Part shown: piece after piece, positions 18,476 to 28,002 of the stretch
Position numbering within the stretch: the first letter of the stretch is position 1
Layout: each line of letters begins with the position of its first letter
Assembly (NCBI GenBank): GCA_934675585.1
Contig: CAKUQY010000005.1
Location: 1-64,000, forward strand
DNA from: an uncultured Opitutales bacterium
GTDB taxonomy: Bacteria; Verrucomicrobiota; Verrucomicrobiia; Opitutales; UBA953
Direction: 5' to 3'
DNA: 64,000 nucleotides
The notes under the pieces: model-generated
What the model was told of the DNA's origin: nothing
The model's database searches: none
What the model saw: the letters and a program-made list of their open reading frames with translations, nothing else
Program-made: the position numbers and the translations under genes

Positions 18476-19744
18476 TTATTTCATCGCGTCGGCGATTTCG
18501 TTGCTTTGTTTTTCTGCCAATTTTTTAGCATCGAGCGCGCGTTGCCATTGTGCGGCGAGCGTTTCGTTGTGGGCTTTAAGCAATTTAATTTTGTTGGCAG
18601 CCCAAGGCGTTCCCGAGGCGAGTTTTGCTTGCGGCTCAGGTTTTGAAAGCATTTCATAATAAGCCGCCAATTCTGCAAACGCGTTATGCCAAATAGGATT
18701 GGTCGTCGGGAGCGCGTTAGCGATGGCTGCCATGCGACGATAAATAATTAATTTTGTATTTTCTTGGCTAACGAGTGGCAAAATATTTTCGGCGCTCACT
18801 TGCGTTTCACGATTGTTAATCGCGATTGAAAAAATGAGCATTTCGTTGTAGCGTTCCCGCGACTGTGCGAGCGTTTCAACGCCTGCGGGCAATTTCATTT
18901 TTGCCGCATAAAATTGTGCCGCCCAAAGCAATTGCATGTCGTTGGTCGCTGTGCGTTCGGCAAGCGTTTTAAGCGTTCCCGCAGGGTTGAGCAAAAAATC
19001 GTCAATTCGCTTGCGAGCCACTCTGCCCAGCAAAAACGCGTTCCCGCGAAACGCCAAATCGGGCAAATTAAATTTTTCTTTTGCATTGATTGGCTCGACA
19101 ATTTTTTCAAATGGCAACGGTTCCAAATTTTCAATTGACTGCTTAAATAATTGCAATTTTCCCGTTGATTGCGCCACGAGCGCTTCGTCAGCGATGGCAG
19201 AAACAATCCATTGCGGTGGTTCGTTTTGCGGGAACGTGATTGCGTTAATTTTTGCGTATTGACGCACGAGCGTTTCTGCGAGCATGTAAGCGATTTCAAA
19301 GTCGCTCAATTCGTTTGGATTTTTAGTAATTGCGCAACGCCAATTTTTGCGAAAATTTTGTTTAAGTTCCCGCGTCTGCGTATCTTCTGGCATCGGCGAA
19401 ATCCAAACTTCGAGCAAACCGTTTTCTTTGAAATTTTTCCAGTTAAAAAATTGCGCGCGACTTTCAACGCGTTGAGCGATTTCGCTAACTTTTCGCATCA
19501 TTTCTAAATCTTCAGAAAAAATGTCAAAAATTTCACTTTGCGATTCATAAAGCGGTGGCAATTCTTGGATCGCTTTTTCAATTTGCTGCTCGGTCAATTG
19601 CGCTTCGGTTTTTGCGGGAACGCGTTGAACGGGCGCGCCCGAACTTTGCCCAAGCGTGCCTTGAATGGGTCCCCACTCACCAGCCGCGCTCGCGGGAACG
19701 CAAAAAGTTGCAATTGCAAAAATTGTAAAAATTGAAGTTTTCAT
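18476..19744 (-). CDS. Secreted protein of unknown function
   Basis: A 422-residue protein from the MKTSIF start at 19744. The ATG overlaps the TAA of the upstream gene (TAATG), so translational coupling is likely and the longer METL start is less likely. Signal peptide to about SASAA. The mature protein is helical, with FFNWKNF...LEVWISP and a helical C-terminus. I recognise no family; it resembles large-scale-uncharacterised Verrucomicrobia exported proteins. It carries AGT, VPA and GNA motif-coded tripeptides. Confidence 0.7.
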   Translation of the reverse strand: MKTSIFTIFAIATFCVPASAAGEWGPIQGTLGQSSGAPVQRVPAKTEAQLTEQQIEKAIQELPPLYESQSEIFDIFSEDLEMMRKVSEIAQRVESRAQFFNWKNFKENGLLEVWISPMPEDTQTRELKQNFRKNWRCAITKNPNELSDFEIAYMLAETLVRQYAKINAITFPQNEPPQWIVSAIADEALVAQSTGKLQLFKQSIENLEPLPFEKIVEPINAKEKFNLPDLAFRGNAFLLGRVARKRIDDFLLNPAGTLKTLAERTATNDMQLLWAAQFYAAKMKLPAGVETLAQSRERYNEMLIFSIAINNRETQVSAENILPLVSQENTKLIIYRRMAAIANALPTTNPIWHNAFAELAAYYEMLSKPEPQAKLASGTPWAANKIKLLKAHNETLAAQWQRALDAKKLAEKQSNEIADAMK

Positions 19745-20685
19745 TAGGGTTTCCATTTCAATTTTAATTGCGATGCGGGACGAATGGTAATGGCTTCGCC
19801 GAGCGCGATTTCGCTATTATTTTTATAAATTGTGAATGTCAAGGGCTCTGTAATTGGGCCAAAATCGTGACGCCAACGATTGTTGCCCGAATATTCCATC
19901 TCAATGCGCTCATTTTGCGAAAGCGAAACATCGCCCAAAATTTGCGGTGGTTCCGTCGTCGAAATTTCTGCATTCAACGTTAAAATGGCGTGCGGCTGAT
20001 CACTGGGCTCTTCGTCTTCAAAAGGCAAATCGAGCGTAGGCACAGGCGGCGGAACAGGAACAGAAATCGGCGCGGGAACGGGAGCGGGTTCAGGAACGGG
20101 AACATCGAGATTATCGATTTTCTCGAGGTTTTCAACGGGAACGGATTCTGGCGCGGGCGCGGGAACGGATTCTGGCGCGGGCGCGGGAACGGATTCTGGC
20201 GCGGGCGCGGGAACGGGTTCTTCGGCGGGAACGTTTTTCAAAGCGCCAATCGCATCAAGAATTTGTTTTTTATTTTTATTAGCGTTTTGTTCAAGTTCTG
20301 AAAGGCGTTCGTCAAGCGCTTCGAGTTGCGAATTAAGCGATTCTTTAAGTTCGCTTAATTCATCATTTTTAGTGTCATTTTCTTTGACGGGAACGCGTTG
20401 TTCAAACAAATTTTCCAAACGCACAAGTCGATTTTCGATTTTTGCAAATTGCGCTTCAATGGCTTCATTTTGCGTTTTTTGCAAGGTCGCAACTTGTTTG
20501 CTTAAATCTTTTTGCGCAAGGCGTTTACTTTCGTTGAGCAATTGAAAAATCGCGCCGATTTCACCAATCGCCAAAATGCCACAAAGCAACGCCAATGTTG
20601 ATAAATCGTGTTCCGCTTGACTCGAATAAATCAAAACTGCGATGACCGCGATTACAAAAACAAAAAGAGGAATGAGGCGTTGCAT
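19744..20685 (-). CDS. Membrane-anchored coiled-coil protein with Pro/Ala repeat
   Basis: A 313-residue protein. Two N-terminal hydrophobic segments (about 5-20 and 30-47) precede a charged coiled coil (about 55-145). A PAPESVPAPAPE repeat region follows (three 24-bp DNA units at 20137-20208), then a small beta-type C-terminal domain. The coiled coil and Pro-rich spacer suggest a periplasm-spanning tether. No enzymatic motif is seen. It is coupled to the downstream secreted protein by a TAATG overlap. Confidence 0.75.
   Translation of the reverse strand: MQRLIPLFVFVIAVIAVLIYSSQAEHDLSTLALLCGILAIGEIGAIFQLLNESKRLAQKDLSKQVATLQKTQNEAIEAQFAKIENRLVRLENLFEQRVPVKENDTKNDELSELKESLNSQLEALDERLSELEQNANKNKKQILDAIGALKNVPAEEPVPAPAPESVPAPAPESVPAPAPESVPVENLEKIDNLDVPVPEPAPVPAPISVPVPPPVPTLDLPFEDEEPSDQPHAILTLNAEISTTEPPQILGDVSLSQNERIEMEYSGNNRWRHDFGPITEPLTFTIYKNNSEIALGEAITIRPASQLKLKWKP
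20137..20208 (+). repeat. Three tandem 24-bp units containing the 9-mer motif
   Basis: The unit GGGAACGGATTCTGGCGCGG plus GCGC occurs three times without mismatch at 20137, 20161 and 20185, followed by a partial copy. Each carries one motif copy and codes on the minus strand for an eight-residue PAPESVPA unit. Confidence 0.9.
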
Positions 20686-20708
20686 TTTTTCTAAAAAATA
20701 ATTCTCAA

Positions 20709-21722
20709 TTAATTGGTTGGGAACCCAACTTTACGATAAACTTTGGCGAGCGTTTTGTAAGCCGTGCGTTGCGCAGTCGCGGCGCCAGCTTTGAGCACTT
20801 CGTCCAAATACGCTTTGTCTTTAATCAATTCTTTATAGCGATTGCGCACGGGATCGAGCGTTGCGATAACCGCGTCCGCCACCGATTTTTTGAAATCGCC
20901 ATAGCCCTTGCCCGCAAAATCGTCTTCAATTTGTTGATTTGTTTTACCCGTAACTGCCGCATAAATCGACATCAAATTCGTGATGCCAGGCTTGTTGGCT
21001 GCGTCCGCGCGAACGCAAGAATCTGAATCTGTTACCGCCGACATAATTTTTTTGCGCACAGAATCCGCGGGCTCGATGAGCTCGATAACGCCCGATTGAT
21101 TGGGATCGCTTTTTGACATTTTAGAGTTCGGATTTTGCAACGACATCACGCGCGCTCCCGCTTTGCCGATGAACGGCTCGGGAACGTTAAACGTTGGCGA
21201 AAATGTCGCGTTAAATTTTTCGGCGAGGTCGCGCGTCAGTTCGAGATGTTGCTTTTGGTCTTCGCCTACGGGAACGACGTTCGCGTTGTAGAGCAAAATG
21301 TCCGCCGCCATTAAAACTGGATAATAAAGCAAACCCGCGTTCACGGAAATTTGTTTTTTCGCCTTGTCCTTAAATTGCGTCATGCGTTCTAACTGCCCGA
21401 GCGGACAAAGGCAAGAAAGCACCCAAGCGAGTTCTGTGTGCCCTAAAACATGACTTTGCACAAAAATTGTCGATTTGGCGGGATCGATGCCGCAAGCCAT
21501 GTATTGCGCGAGGCAAGAATAAGTATTTTGGCGCAATTCTGCGGGAACTTTTGGCAAGGTGATCGCGTGCTGGTTTGTGATGAAATAATAGCATTGGTAA
21601 TCATCTTGCATAATGCTCCAATTGCGCACCGCACCCAAATAATTGCCAAGATGTAAACGACCCGTTGGTTGGGCTCCTGTTAAAATGACTGGTTTTTGCT
21701 GAGGTTTTGTTTCTTCTGCCAT
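20709..21722 (-). CDS. trpS: Tryptophanyl-tRNA synthetase
   Basis: A 337-residue class I synthetase of usual bacterial length. It has GAQPTGRLHLGNYLGAV (HIGH-type site, about residues 16-32), FVQSHVLGHTELAWVL and KMSKSDPNQ (KMSKS loop). It charges tRNA-Trp (EC 6.1.1.2). It lies upstream of the coiled-coil membrane protein with a 23-base gap. Confidence 0.97.
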   Translation of the reverse strand: MAEETKPQQKPVILTGAQPTGRLHLGNYLGAVRNWSIMQDDYQCYYFITNQHAITLPKVPAELRQNTYSCLAQYMACGIDPAKSTIFVQSHVLGHTELAWVLSCLCPLGQLERMTQFKDKAKKQISVNAGLLYYPVLMAADILLYNANVVPVGEDQKQHLELTRDLAEKFNATFSPTFNVPEPFIGKAGARVMSLQNPNSKMSKSDPNQSGVIELIEPADSVRKKIMSAVTDSDSCVRADAANKPGITNLMSIYAAVTGKTNQQIEDDFAGKGYGDFKKSVADAVIATLDPVRNRYKELIKDKAYLDEVLKAGAATAQRTAYKTLAKVYRKVGFPTN

Positions 21723-21832
21723 AATATTTTTTCTCTTTCTTAATTATACACACGCGGGAACGCTATTTACATACTAAAATTTTCACTTGCTTGCGGGAAC
21801 GCAATTTGCTAAAATATTAAGAACAATTTGAT

Positions 21833-21921
<89 letters not shown>

Positions 21922-21927
21922 TTTAAA

Positions 21928-21961
21928 ACGGGTTCAAAATGCGCAATGCTTTTGAGCCCGT
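21928..21961 (+). terminator. Intrinsic terminator after tRNA-Ser(CGA)
   Basis: ACGGGTTCAAAA pairs with TTTTGAGCCCGT across a ten-base loop, followed by TTTT. It lies directly after the tRNA and before the converging GH89 gene. Confidence 0.65.
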
Positions 21962-21988
21962 TTTGCGTTTCATTCAGCGGGAACGGAT

Positions 21989-24490
21989 TTATTTGAGAAG
22001 CTCGACAACACCGAACGAGTCGTTCCCGCCAGAAGATTTTACGCGGGCGATAACGCGGCAACTATTGTTCCCGCGAGAGCCCGTGATGGGTTTCAATTGA
22101 AGAACGTTGTTTTTGGAAACAATGCCAGTAGTGCCATCAAGCATTTCTTGCTGAACAATCGTTCCGTCCAGTTCAATGGCGACTTCGGCGATGTCGAGGC
22201 GGTGGTTTCCTTTAACGTAGCGGAAGCGAAGCCGTTTTACCGCTTTCAGCGACGCGAGCGGAACATTCCAAGAAAGTTCCCGCCACGAAACGGAAACGTC
22301 CGTTGGTTTCCATTGACCGATTACTGTTCCCGACGCGGGCTGTGCGAGCGTTTCGGGAACGGCGAGAGCTTGAGAAATAAGCGCGCTTGCCGTGCAAGAT
22401 TTAAACTTTTTAAGCGAAATGCGATTTTCCACCCATTCGCGTTCAAAAGTGGCGATGTCAGCGCTTTTTCCTGTATCGTCCGCTTTCCAAGCAAGAAGTT
22501 GACGTTGAAGATAATAAGAGCCGACGAGCCCGCTCCAAACACGCGCCGAATAGTCGTTGACCGGAGGTCCCCAAATTGTAATAATGCGCCGCGCGTTCGT
22601 TTCGTAATAATCGGCGCGGGAACGGTTTTCTTTTGCCGCATTGCGCGCTTTACCGAGCCAGGCGCGCAGATCGAGCGTGGGATGTCCCGAAAGCACCGCG
22701 TCGATTTTTTCAAAAAGCTCGACAGCAAGTTTGCGCAGTTTTAAAGCGCGTTCGCGGTCTCCATCTTCCGAAGCTTGCGATTCCGCGCGAAGCACGGTCT
22801 CAAGTTTCGCTCCAGCCGCCAAAGCTGCTTGTTCGCGGAGATCGAGCGCGTAGAGTTTTGAATTGCGAAGTTCGGGAGCGGCTTCGGCAAAAGCGCGAAT
22901 TGCCGAAAAATAAAATTCGTTCGTTCCCACGGTCCCGCGTCTCGGTCCAGGTCCCAATTGCCAACCATAGCGCGGGTGATCGGTGAACGAGCCGTAAACG
23001 CTTTTGAGCATGCCGTCCCAATAACGATCAAGAGCTTTGGGCGAAGCTCCGTAGCGGCAGCGCGCGTAGTTGCGAAGCCAATCCTGAAGATTTATTTTTT
23101 GTTTGCTCCAGCCAGCATCGGAAATGAGTTCGTAGAGCACTTCGTTATTTTCGGTTCCTTCAGACGCCGTGCCGTATCCCGCCAGGTTCCCGCGAAGCGG
23201 CGAATCGAGCGCGCTCAAATGTCCGTTGGCGTAAAATTCCAAAATTCCAGTATTGGCGGTTTTCCCTCCCATATTTGGAATCGTGCTCCAAATCCAAGGT
23301 TTTCCTTGAAAGCCGCGGTGCAGTTCCCAATTGGTTCCGTTGCGCCAAAAATGCGCGTTGTAATCAAGCGCCATATCGAGCAGAAGCACATTTTTGTCGG
23401 GAACGCGGCTGAGCAAAGCGGCAAGTCGTTCGGGTGTCCAGATGTGCCGTTGGTATCCAAACATCCAGCCCTGCATTACCCAAACCGCATTCGGGTTCGC
23501 GTCTCGAATTGCTCCAAAAACGTTTTCTCCGCATTCGGCAAGGCCTGCAAGTTTTTCGGATTCGCTTTTCCACGGAAGTTCCATTTCGTTGAACGAATCC
23601 GCGAGATAATAAGTACACGCGCCGAATTCCTTTTCCCATTCTTCCACGTACATTTTTCCAATTTTTCGGAAAAGCGGATGGCTCGGCGGGAGAAACCAGC
23701 TGCGAAAAGCGTTCCCGCACCAGTTCATTTCGTGCAATTTTATTTCTGGATGCAGGCGTTCGACGCCTCGGGGAAGAAATCCAGCGAAAGCGGGAACGAT
23801 CGGTTTCATTCCCAGCGCGCGCATTCGTTTGAGCACGGCGTGTTGCAGGTGAATGGAGCGTTCCCGCCATTCGGGCGGCAGGGGCGCGTCGGGGCGTTCG
23901 CAAAGATTTCCCATGCGCATCCAAGGCAAATGCGCGGGACCGACAAAATAATCGTTGATTTCCTTTTCGCTCAATCCTAACCGTTTCCAGACGCGCGCGG
24001 CAATCGCTTCGTTAGCGATGAGCGCGAGCGGCATATCGATTCCGTGAAGTGCCATCCAGTCGATTTCTTCCATCCACCGCGCTTCGTCCCAGTAAGGCGT
24101 TGTGTAGCCGAAAGTAACTGCGTTCAAATATTGGTGATGTCGAAACGGAGAAACAACGCGCACGGGCTTTGAGAGCGCGAAAGCCGCCTTGGCATCAAAA
24201 CGGTTCCCGCTCCACGAAGAAATCGCCGCGCCTTTTTCCTTGGCGTTCATATAAAAAGCTTTGCAAATCGCTACGCCGCTACTGCCGCGCAACGTTTTTC
24301 CGTTCCCGTCAATTTCGTAAACGGGACATCCCTACGCGTCGGGCAACGAGGAAATCTCAAGTTGTTGGGCTACGGTTTCTCCCGCAAAACGAGCGATAAC
24401 ATCGCGCGCGGCGGAAATCTCTTCTGGCGTTGCGCCAAAAAGCGTTCCCGCAGCAAAAAATGAAAACAAAAGAAGAACAGAATTTTTCAT
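21989..24490 (-). pseudogene. Alpha-N-acetylglucosaminidase (GH89) interrupted by an amber codon
   Basis: The full frame starts at ATG 24490 with a signal peptide (MKNSVLLLFSFFAAGTLFGA) and reads in frame to the stop at 21989, but codon 53 is TAG (24332-24334). Downstream, from the Met at 24292, 767 residues keep the NAGLU/GH89 plan: FRHHQYLNAVTFGYTTPYWDEARWMEEIDWMALHGID, then WMRMGN and YYLADSFNEM. The enzyme would cleave alpha-GlcNAc from mucin or heparan-type glycans (EC 3.2.1.50). Without readthrough the signal peptide is cut off from the enzyme. It starts 15 bases after an IdeS-like gene in the same operon. Recent nonsense mutation, base-call error or readthrough are all possible. Confidence 0.85.
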
Positions 24491-24505
24491 AATAAAAAAT
24501 CGCTA

Positions 24506-25480
24506 CTAACTTTTGCGGGAGCGTCGTCTGCGCGAAGCCGCGAGCGCAAGCGAAAAAAGTCCCGCGACAAAACCGAACGCCGACGGCTCGGGAACAGCAT
24601 ACGGCAAATTCAACGCAGACCAGTATAGGATTTCGTGCCCGCCATAAAGAATTTTAGTTTCTTCGTAGGAATAAGTAGGATCGCCTTCCTTTTCTCCTTC
24701 AATCTTTATCGTATTTGTTTGATATGTCAAACTGACTTTTTTTAGACCCGAATAATAATCGTCCGAATCTGTGACCCAGATTGCTTTTGCGACCAAATCA
24801 AACGCGTCGGAGTCCGCTTTTTTTTGAGTTTCTGTTTCAATTCCCCAAAGCGTGATTTCGTGTCCGTTCCCATATCCTGCAATTTTTAAAGTAAGAGTAA
24901 TTCCCGCTCCAGATTTTAATTGGTCAACGATATTTTGAGCAAAATTTGTCGCGCCAAACGTTGCATATTCGCCGTTTGGTCCAGGAGCAGAAGGATTGTT
25001 CGTCGCGGAATCGGCTGTCATATATTTGGGGAGCGCTCCTTTTTCGGTCGAAGATAATCCGCATTTTTCTACATAACTTTTCCAGTATTGCCCGGTTTTT
25101 TTGGCATTAGCTGTATCTTTAAAGTCATAAAGGTAATTATAATCCGTCAAAACGGCTCCGCCGAAATACCACGCCCAAGCGATGTTCGCTCCGAGTCCTG
25201 CGTCTTTAAATGTTTCTTTAAATTTGTTAAAAACGTTTCCGTTCGCCGGCGTTCCCGCGGGGATTTTTGACGGATCAGCTTTTGCCTGCCAATATTCGAT
25301 AATATTACTTGCCGCCGCAGCCCAGCAGAGCAATTGGTCATCGGTCCAACTTTTATTATTGTCAAACCAGCCGCCACTTTCGGAAACTCCGTTTGCCCAA
25401 ACGGTTTCGGCGTGAAGCGAGGGCGCGAACGTTGCACATGAAAAAAGAATGCCGAGAAGGAAAATTTTGTGAGATTTCAT
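24506..25480 (-). CDS. IdeS/Mac-like cysteine protease with PEP-CTERM anchor
   Basis: A 324-residue exported protein. After the signal peptide (to about HAE, 24) comes TVWANGVSESGGWFDNNK, which lines up with the start of the streptococcal IdeS catalytic domain. Catalytic Cys52 is in LLCWAAAASN, His207 in GHEITLWG, and Asp238/Asp240 in WVTDSDD, all in the family order (C, H, D/D). The C-terminus is a PEP-CTERM tail (VPEPSAFGF, hydrophobic helix, RRRRSRK) for exosortase-type sorting. IdeS cleaves the IgG hinge; the target here is unknown. It is the first gene of an operon with GH89. Confidence 0.85.
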   Translation of the reverse strand: MKSHKIFLLGILFSCATFAPSLHAETVWANGVSESGGWFDNNKSWTDDQLLCWAAAASNIIEYWQAKADPSKIPAGTPANGNVFNKFKETFKDAGLGANIAWAWYFGGAVLTDYNYLYDFKDTANAKKTGQYWKSYVEKCGLSSTEKGALPKYMTADSATNNPSAPGPNGEYATFGATNFAQNIVDQLKSGAGITLTLKIAGYGNGHEITLWGIETETQKKADSDAFDLVAKAIWVTDSDDYYSGLKKVSLTYQTNTIKIEGEKEGDPTYSYEETKILYGGHEILYWSALNLPYAVPEPSAFGFVAGLFSLALAASRRRRSRKS

Positions 25481-25844
25481 AAGCGGAGAAGCAAAAATCG
25501 GGTGGGGTTTATTAAGACAGTTTAGACGGGAACGCCCGCGATGTCAAGCGTTCCCGCGGGGCAGACTAATCCCAATTTTTTAGGCATCGTTTTGAAGGCG
25601 GAAATAGAAAAAGTGGCTTAAAGGCTTAGTTTTAGAGCGAAAAAATATTTTTTTGAGAGGAAAATTAAGGCAAAGACTTTTTTTTGAAGAAATTTTGGCG
25701 GGAACAAAAAAATTGGGATTAGTCTGTGCTGTGGCGGGAACGCGAAATTTTTCCTTGAAGCAACGGCTCGCGCTGTGCTAAAATTCTAAAACCATTTGCT
25801 TCATTTGTTAAAAAATCGACAATTGAGTAAAAAAAGTAAGTGCT
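25481..25844. other. Intergenic region with a MITE-like element
   Basis: There is no gene between the IdeS-like gene and tRNA-Ser. It contains a 165-bp element with 20-bp perfect terminal inverted repeats (25562-25726) and two scattered motif copies. Promoters for the divergent units must lie here, but none is clear. Confidence 0.65.
25562..25726. repeat. Short element with 20-bp perfect inverted ends (MITE-like)
   Basis: The left end CAGACTAATCCCAATTTTTT (25562-25581) is the exact reverse complement of the right end (25707-25726). The inside is AT-rich and non-coding. A single-ended copy of the same terminus occurs at 42183-42200 and continues with a similar AAGGCGGAAA stretch, which supports a dispersed family. 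Confidence 0.65.
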
Positions 25845-25932
25845 GGAGAGATGGCAGAGTGGCCGATTGCAGCTGTTTACTAAACAGCCGGGGTTCAAGC
25901 TCCCGGGGGTTCGAATCCCTCTCTCTCCGCCA
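25845..25932 (+). tRNA. tRNA-Ser with unusual anticodon ACT, CCA encoded
   Basis: Acceptor GGAGAGA/TCTCTCC, class II long variable arm, T-arm GGGTTCGAATCCC and encoded GCCA match the first tRNA-Ser. The anticodon stem GCTGT/ACAGC is perfect and encloses TTACTAA, so positions 34-36 read ACT. Bacterial AGY-serine tRNAs normally carry GCT; a single G-to-A change at position 34 explains this. A34 would favour AGU codons, and if deaminated to inosine it could also read AGA. Confidence 0.85.
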
Positions 25933-26021
25933 GTTTTTAGGAGTTGAGAATCAAGAATTTTGCATTCTTTATTCTTTGCTCTTTTAAATTTGGCACGGAA
26001 AATGCTACAAAATATTTAATT

Positions 26022-26810
26022 ATGGAAGAAAATACACAAGATTTTAATAGCGCGAGCAACAATCACAAACATTTTGTGCCACCGCCACCGCCACGCAAAC
26101 ACGAAAAAGAATGCGTTCCCGCGAACGAGCCGCAGCCAGAACCCGTTCCCGCAGAAGAACCTGCCATTGAGCCAGTAGCGGAAGAAAAAAGCGTTCCCGC
26201 GAACGAGCCACAACAAAAGCCCGTTCCCGCAACAAAGCCAAGTGTTGACAAATATCTCGACATGTATTTGGCGGCTCAAAAAGAAATGGCAGAATTAAAA
26301 AAGCAGCTTTCTGAAGTTGAAAAATTAAAGGCGCAATTAGCCGAGCAAGAAGCGATTATCGCGACCAAAACGACAGAAGCGCAAAAATTTAAAGACGCGT
26401 TAGCGCATTCGATTGCCGATTTTGACAATTATCGTCGCCGCACCGCCGAAGAAACGCCCAAAAATATTCTCTACGGCAAAGCATCGTTGGCGAAAGATTT
26501 GCTGCCCGTTGTCGATAATTTTAAATTGGCGCTCGAATCAATCAAAAAAACAAATCCTGAGGCGGGAACGCTGATTGAAGGTGTTGAAATGATTGAAAAA
26601 CAATTGCTCACCGTGTTCAACAAACACGAAATCGTTGAAATCAATCCAGTCGGCGAAGTTTTTAATCCGCAAGAACACGACGCGCTTTCTGTGCTCCCGT
26701 CGGCGGAAATCGAGGAAGATCACATTATGTTCGTTCAGCGCACGGGCTTTAAACTCGGCGCGCAATTGTTGCGCCCTGCCTCGGTTGTCGTCGCAAAAAA
26801 AGCAGAATAA
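26022..26810 (+). CDS. grpE: GrpE nucleotide exchange factor
   Basis: A 262-residue protein from MEENTQ (ATG 26022). The upstream 26 codons in frame come from the tRNA trailer. A long Pro/Val/Ala-rich N-terminal tail (about 20-85) contains CVPANEPQPEPVPAEEP-type repeats written by motif copies. Then come a coiled coil (about 85-130), FDNYRRRTAEE, the DLLPVVDNFKLAL core and a C-terminal beta domain ending in RPASVVVAKK. It resets ADP from DnaK. It forms an operon with dnaJ 32 bases downstream. E. coli GrpE is about 197 residues, and the surplus is the tail. Confidence 0.95.
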   Translation: MEENTQDFNSASNNHKHFVPPPPPRKHEKECVPANEPQPEPVPAEEPAIEPVAEEKSVPANEPQQKPVPATKPSVDKYLDMYLAAQKEMAELKKQLSEVEKLKAQLAEQEAIIATKTTEAQKFKDALAHSIADFDNYRRRTAEETPKNILYGKASLAKDLLPVVDNFKLALESIKKTNPEAGTLIEGVEMIEKQLLTVFNKHEIVEINPVGEVFNPQEHDALSVLPSAEIEEDHIMFVQRTGFKLGAQLLRPASVVVAKKAE

Positions 26811-26842
26811 TTTTAGACCGCAAAACACGCGCATAAAAAAAA

Positions 26843-27988
26843 ATGGCAAACGAAGATTTTTATGAATTGCTCGGCGTAAACAAAAGCGCCTCGGCTGATG
26901 ATATTAAAAAGGCCTATCGCAAAATGGCGATGAAATATCATCCAGACCGCAACCAAGGCAACAAAGAAGCAGAGGAAATGTTTAAAAAAGTTTCCCGTGC
27001 CTACGAAGTTTTGTCTGATCCACAAAAACGCGCTGCCTACGACCAATACGGCGCTGCCGCATTCGAAAACGGCGGCATGGGCGGCGCGGGCGGCATGGGC
27101 GGTTTCCGCAACGCTGAAGATATTTTCCGCGAATTTTTTGGCGGGAACGGCGGAGGCATGGGCGGCATTTTCGGCAGTATGTTTGGCGGCGGGAACGCGT
27201 CAGAGCCTGACAACAGCGGTAGCGACATGCAAATACGCATCGAATTAACCCTCGAAGAAGCCGCAACGGGCGTTGAAAAAACAATTAAATACAAACGCCA
27301 CGGACGCTGTCCAGAATGTGGCGGGAGCGGCGCCGAAAAAGGTTCATCGACCAAAACTTGTCCCACCTGCAAAGGTCAAGGCTCGGTAACGCGCTCGAAC
27401 GGCTTTTTCTCTGTGCGCCAACCTTGTCCACGCTGCGGCGGCACGGGAAAAGTGATCGAAAAACCTTGCAAAAAATGCAACGGCAGTGGCTTGGCTGTTG
27501 AAGAACAAATCATCAAAAAACGCATTCCCGCGGGCGTTGACAACGGCACGCGTTTGCGCATTGTTGGCGGTGGCGAAGCTGGCCCCAACGGCGGCGAATT
27601 CGGCGATTTGTATGTCGTCATTTCGGTTAAAGACCACGAACTTTTTGAACGCGACGGGAACGATCTCGTTTGCGAAATCCCAATCAAATTTACGCTCGCA
27701 ACGCTTGGCGGAAAAGTGCAAGTGCCGACATTAAAAGGTAAAGCTGAAATTAACGTTCCCGCGGGAACACAATCGGGAACGGTGATGCGTTTGCGCGGCA
27801 TGGGCGTTCCCTATTTGCGCTCGCCAAGCACTTTCGGCGATTTGTATGTCAAATTAGTTGTTGATGTTCCCAAAAAGTTAAACAGCGAGCAAAAAGAAAA
27901 GCTTCAAGCTTTTGCGAAAGCTTGCGGCGACGATGTCGCTCCCGTTGCGGAAAGTTGGAAAGAAAAATTCAAAAAGTTTTTTGAATAA
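26843..27988 (+). CDS. dnaJ: Chaperone protein DnaJ
   Basis: A 381-residue type I DnaJ. The J domain (1-70) has [14 protein letters not shown] Gly/Met-rich linker follows, then four zinc-binding repeats ([32 protein letters not shown]) and C-terminal substrate domains with [16 protein letters not shown], which holds a back-to-back motif pair. It stimulates DnaK ATPase and holds unfolded proteins. It is downstream of grpE. No CIRCE-like inverted repeat is visible upstream. Confidence 0.97.
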   Translation: MANEDFYELLGVNKSASADDIKKAYRKMAMKYHPDRNQGNKEAEEMFKKVSRAYEVLSDPQKRAAYDQYGAAAFENGGMGGAGGMGGFRNAEDIFREFFGGNGGGMGGIFGSMFGGGNASEPDNSGSDMQIRIELTLEEAATGVEKTIKYKRHGRCPECGGSGAEKGSSTKTCPTCKGQGSVTRSNGFFSVRQPCPRCGGTGKVIEKPCKKCNGSGLAVEEQIIKKRIPAGVDNGTRLRIVGGGEAGPNGGEFGDLYVVISVKDHELFERDGNDLVCEIPIKFTLATLGGKVQVPTLKGKAEINVPAGTQSGTVMRLRGMGVPYLRSPSTFGDLYVKLVVDVPKKLNSEQKEKLQAFAKACGDDVAPVAESWKEKFKKFFE

Positions 27989-28002
27989 TCAACAACAATT
28001 TC

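Noticed and set aside
24332..24334. Amber codon recoded as an amino acid (Pyl or alternative code)
   Set aside because: No pyl genes are seen and TAG ends another gene in the window, so recoding is not supported.
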